A DNA stretch of 64,000 nt from CAVIQK01 sp963644945. GTDB lineage: Bacteria; Bacillota; Clostridia; Christensenellales; DTU072. Below the pieces are notes generated by a model. That model made no database searches, was not told the origin of the DNA, and saw nothing but the letters and a program-made list of their open reading frames with translations. Shown here piece by piece: positions 62,032 to 64,000 of this stretch; the first letter of the stretch is position 1; the number at the start of each line of letters is the position of its first letter. The stretch is taken from assembly GCA_963644945.1 (NCBI GenBank), contig CAVIQK010000002.1, positions 122,849-186,848 of the forward strand, read 5' to 3'. The position numbers and the translations under genes were made by a program.

Positions 62032-64000
62032 ATGGACAAAATAGCGTTAAGAAATAATTTTAATTTTAGTGATGTTGTCATAGATATTCTTATTGATAGA
62101 GGATATGACACTATTGACAAAATTACCGACTTTATTAGCGAAAACGATTTGCAGTCTCCGTATATTTTGCCAAACATGAAAGAAGGCGTTGCTAAAATAA
62201 ATTATTATGTCCAAAGTGGCGAGAGTATTGTAATATATGGTGACTACGACTGCGATGGTATAGGTGCTGTCGTAATTTTATATAGTGCATTAAAAAATAT
62301 TGGTGCTAATGTCCATTATTTTGTTCCACAAAGAAAAGAAGACGGTTATGGAATCAGTAAAAAAACTTTAGACCAAGTTTATCAACTTTATCAACCTAAA
62401 TTGATCGTTACGGTTGATTGCGGAATTTCATCATACGACGAAATCAACTTTGCTAAAAGAGAGTATGGTATAGAATTTGTCGTTACCGATCACCATGAAT
62501 TGCCCGAAATATTACCGGATACAATCATAATCAACCCTCATCTCAACAATTCGGATCCCCTTTGCGGTGCCGGCATATCATTAAAACTTGCTAGTGCGCT
62601 ATGCGGAGAAGGTATTGCATTAAATTATATCGACATTTGTGCTATTTCGACAATTGCCGATTTAGTCCCCCTTGTTGGAGAAAATAGAACGATAGTAAAA
62701 AAGGGATTGCGCAAATTAAATAAAAGGAAAATTCTCCCGGGATTAAATGCTTTAATTGAGGTTAGCGGAATAAAAGGGACCGATGAAATTACCGTTTACG
62801 ATGTTGCATTTAAGATCGCTCCTAGACTAAATTCCGCAGGAAGAATAGCCACTGCTTATGAGTCAATCAAACTTTTGCTTTCTAGTGATTCAGATGAAAT
62901 AGCGTGTCTAGCAAAAAATTTGAATGAAAACAATAAGAATCGTCAAGATCTTTGTTCAACAATTTTCAATGATGCTATTGAGCAATTAAAAAATTACGAT
63001 ATAGCGAATAAGAGAGTCATTGTGCTTGAAAATGATAATTGGGACTCCGGTGTTATTGGAATTGTAGCTTCAAAACTTGTTGAAAAATTTTGTTGCCCCG
63101 CAATATTACTTACAAAACAAAACGATATATTGACCGGATCTTGCCGTAGCATAAACGGTGTAAACATGTATGACATGCTGACATGTTCTGATGAAATCTT
63201 GCTAGGTTTTGGCGGACATGAAATGGCAGCAGGATTAAAAATTGACGGGAAAAACCTATCAAAATTTATTGAAAATTGTACAAATTATATTAAAAACCTT
63301 AATGTTTCGGTAACACCATCAAAAAAATATTTACTTGATGCAAGTGATATTACGCCAAAACTTGCAACAGATCTAAAACTCCTAGAACCTTTTGGTATAA
63401 ATAATGCTGAACCAATATTTGAAATATATAATTGTTCAAGATTCAATAGAATTGGAACTTTGAACCATATAAAAGCCGAACTTTCAAAAAATGCTGAAAT
63501 TATAGCATTTAATCAAGCCGAAAAACTTAATATTTTTAATAATTGCGTAGAATCGTTTGTGGTTAAAATCAAGCGGAGTGTATATAAAAACGTAGTAAAA
63601 GCAAGTTGTCAACTTATAGAAATAGGCAAATATAAAGAGGAAATTCCGGAAAACATAATTTTTGAATCTATTTGTAAAAATGTTATTTCTAGAACAGACT
63701 TGGTTGAAAACGTTGTGAAAAAGACATTTGAAGGTGTCGGTACGTTATATATTACTTTTGATGCTAAAACTTTTAACGAATTATCAAAAAATGTAAACAA
63801 AATACTGTGTTTTCAAGAAAACTATTTTGCAATGGATTCCGTTGTGCTAGCACCTTTTGATTCTTTTGTGTATAATTATTTCAATAAAATAAAATTTTGC
63901 GATTATGTTCCGAAGGGACTCTTAGAATGGCTAAAAGGAAATTTTGGCGGAGAAATTGAAGTTAATGAGAACATGAATCAATTGCCTATCATGTTAGACT
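62032..64000 (+). CDS. recJ: Single-stranded-DNA exonuclease RecJ (cut by right edge)
   Basis: 656 codons are visible, with no stop before the window ends. DHH-family motifs are VIYGDYDCDGIGAV, VTVDCGISS and VVTDHHELP; the DHHA1 motif is LGFGGHEMAAG. An OB-fold and further C-terminal domain follow, as in Firmicute RecJ of about 780 residues. It degrades single strands 5'-3' in recombination and repair. No Shine-Dalgarno precedes the ATG, though a TATAAT lies 4 nt upstream (62022-62027). SecDF followed by recJ is a common clostridial order. Confidence 0.93.
   Translation, partial: MDKIALRNNFNFSDVVIDILIDRGYDTIDKITDFISENDLQSPYILPNMKEGVAKINYYVQSGESIVIYGDYDCDGIGAVVILYSALKNIGANVHYFVPQRKEDGYGISKKTLDQVYQLYQPKLIVTVDCGISSYDEINFAKREYGIEFVVTDHHELPEILPDTIIINPHLNNSDPLCGAGISLKLASALCGEGIALNYIDICAISTIADLVPLVGENRTIVKKGLRKLNKRKILPGLNALIEVSGIKGTDEITVYDVAFKIAPRLNSAGRIATAYESIKLLLSSDSDEIACLAKNLNENNKNRQDLCSTIFNDAIEQLKNYDIANKRVIVLENDNWDSGVIGIVASKLVEKFCCPAILLTKQNDILTGSCRSINGVNMYDMLTCSDEILLGFGGHEMAAGLKIDGKNLSKFIENCTNYIKNLNVSVTPSKKYLLDASDITPKLATDLKLLEPFGINNAEPIFEIYNCSRFNRIGTLNHIKAELSKNAEIIAFNQAEKLNIFNNCVESFVVKIKRSVYKNVVKASCQLIEIGKYKEEIPENIIFESICKNVISRTDLVENVVKKTFEGVGTLYITFDAKTFNELSKNVNKILCFQENYFAMDSVVLAPFDSFVYNYFNKIKFCDYVPKGLLEWLKGNFGGEIEVNENMNQLPIMLD

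Noticed and set aside
1..64000. CRISPR array, insertion sequence, prophage or rRNA operon
   Set aside because: No spaced direct repeats, transposase, integrase, phage structural genes or rRNA sequence were seen on either strand.

Overview
The window reads as a chromosomal housekeeping region of a low-GC, Gram-positive Firmicute, most likely an uncultured anaerobic member of Clostridia. Supporting signs are A+T-rich intergenic DNA, strong AGGAGG-type ribosome sites alongside TTG/GTG starts, a CIRCE/HrcA-controlled grpE-dnaK-dnaJ operon, the clostridial cluster yajC - SCIFF peptide - SCIFF maturase - secD - secF, an LL-diaminopimelate aminotransferase, and Firmicute-type gene neighbourhoods (dprA-topA-trmFO-hslVU; dnaG-rpoD-trmK-nif3). 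No phage, insertion sequence, CRISPR array or rRNA operon was seen.

Layout. 1-13.2 kb: the tail of an unknown gene, then comM, dprA, topA, trmFO, hslV, hslU, hisS, an RseC-like protein, trxA, glyA, a cysteine desulfurase and IscU, tightly packed and closed by a strong terminator. 13.3-14.6 kb: two minus-strand single genes (a CrtO-like membrane protein and a LUD protein). 14.6-17.6 kb: lepA and hemW. 17.6-25.6 kb: the heat-shock operon hrcA-grpE-dnaK-dnaJ-prmA-rsmE-mtaB-HIT, then rpsU. 25.6-31.8 kb: dnaG-rpoD-trmK-nif3-zinc ribbon protein-dapL. 31.9-42.2 kb: lacZ, a membrane protein, a patatin and a PTS-EIIC-type membrane protein, coupled into polA-coaE-dinB. 42.2-44.9 kb, minus strand: degV-apbE-NusG domain II-Gx transporter. 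45-50 kb: nagB, two tRNA-Leu genes (minus strand), galU, hpf, a TIM-barrel protein and pgi. 50-52.8 kb: a thiamine module made of thiamine pyrophosphokinase, a TPP-riboswitch-controlled ThiT-type transporter with an N-terminal membrane extension, and a divergent ABC ATPase with degenerate motifs. 52.8-57.2 kb: ruvC-ruvA-ruvB-queA-tgt. 57.2-62 kb: yajC, SCIFF peptide, SCIFF radical-SAM maturase, secD, secF. recJ then runs off the right edge.

Points of most interest. (1) Several transcription starts (lepA, the LUD gene, the CrtO-like gene, the ABC ATPase, and a tiny ORF ahead of comM) have a -10 box 5-7 nt from the ATG and no Shine-Dalgarno, which suggests leaderless mRNAs. (2) The TPP riboswitch has a readable expression platform: a 9-nt segment that can pair with the aptamer and a 5-nt segment that can mask the ribosome site. 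(3) The ABC ATPase lacks recognisable Q-loop, signature and H-loop residues. (4) The SCIFF peptide has a seventh cysteine and a charged C-terminal tail. (5) MtaB lacks its TRAM domain. (6) The NusG-domain-II protein encoded next to ApbE ends in a sequence like a flavinylation motif that stops just before the acceptor threonine. All functions are inferred from sequence reading; no searches were run.
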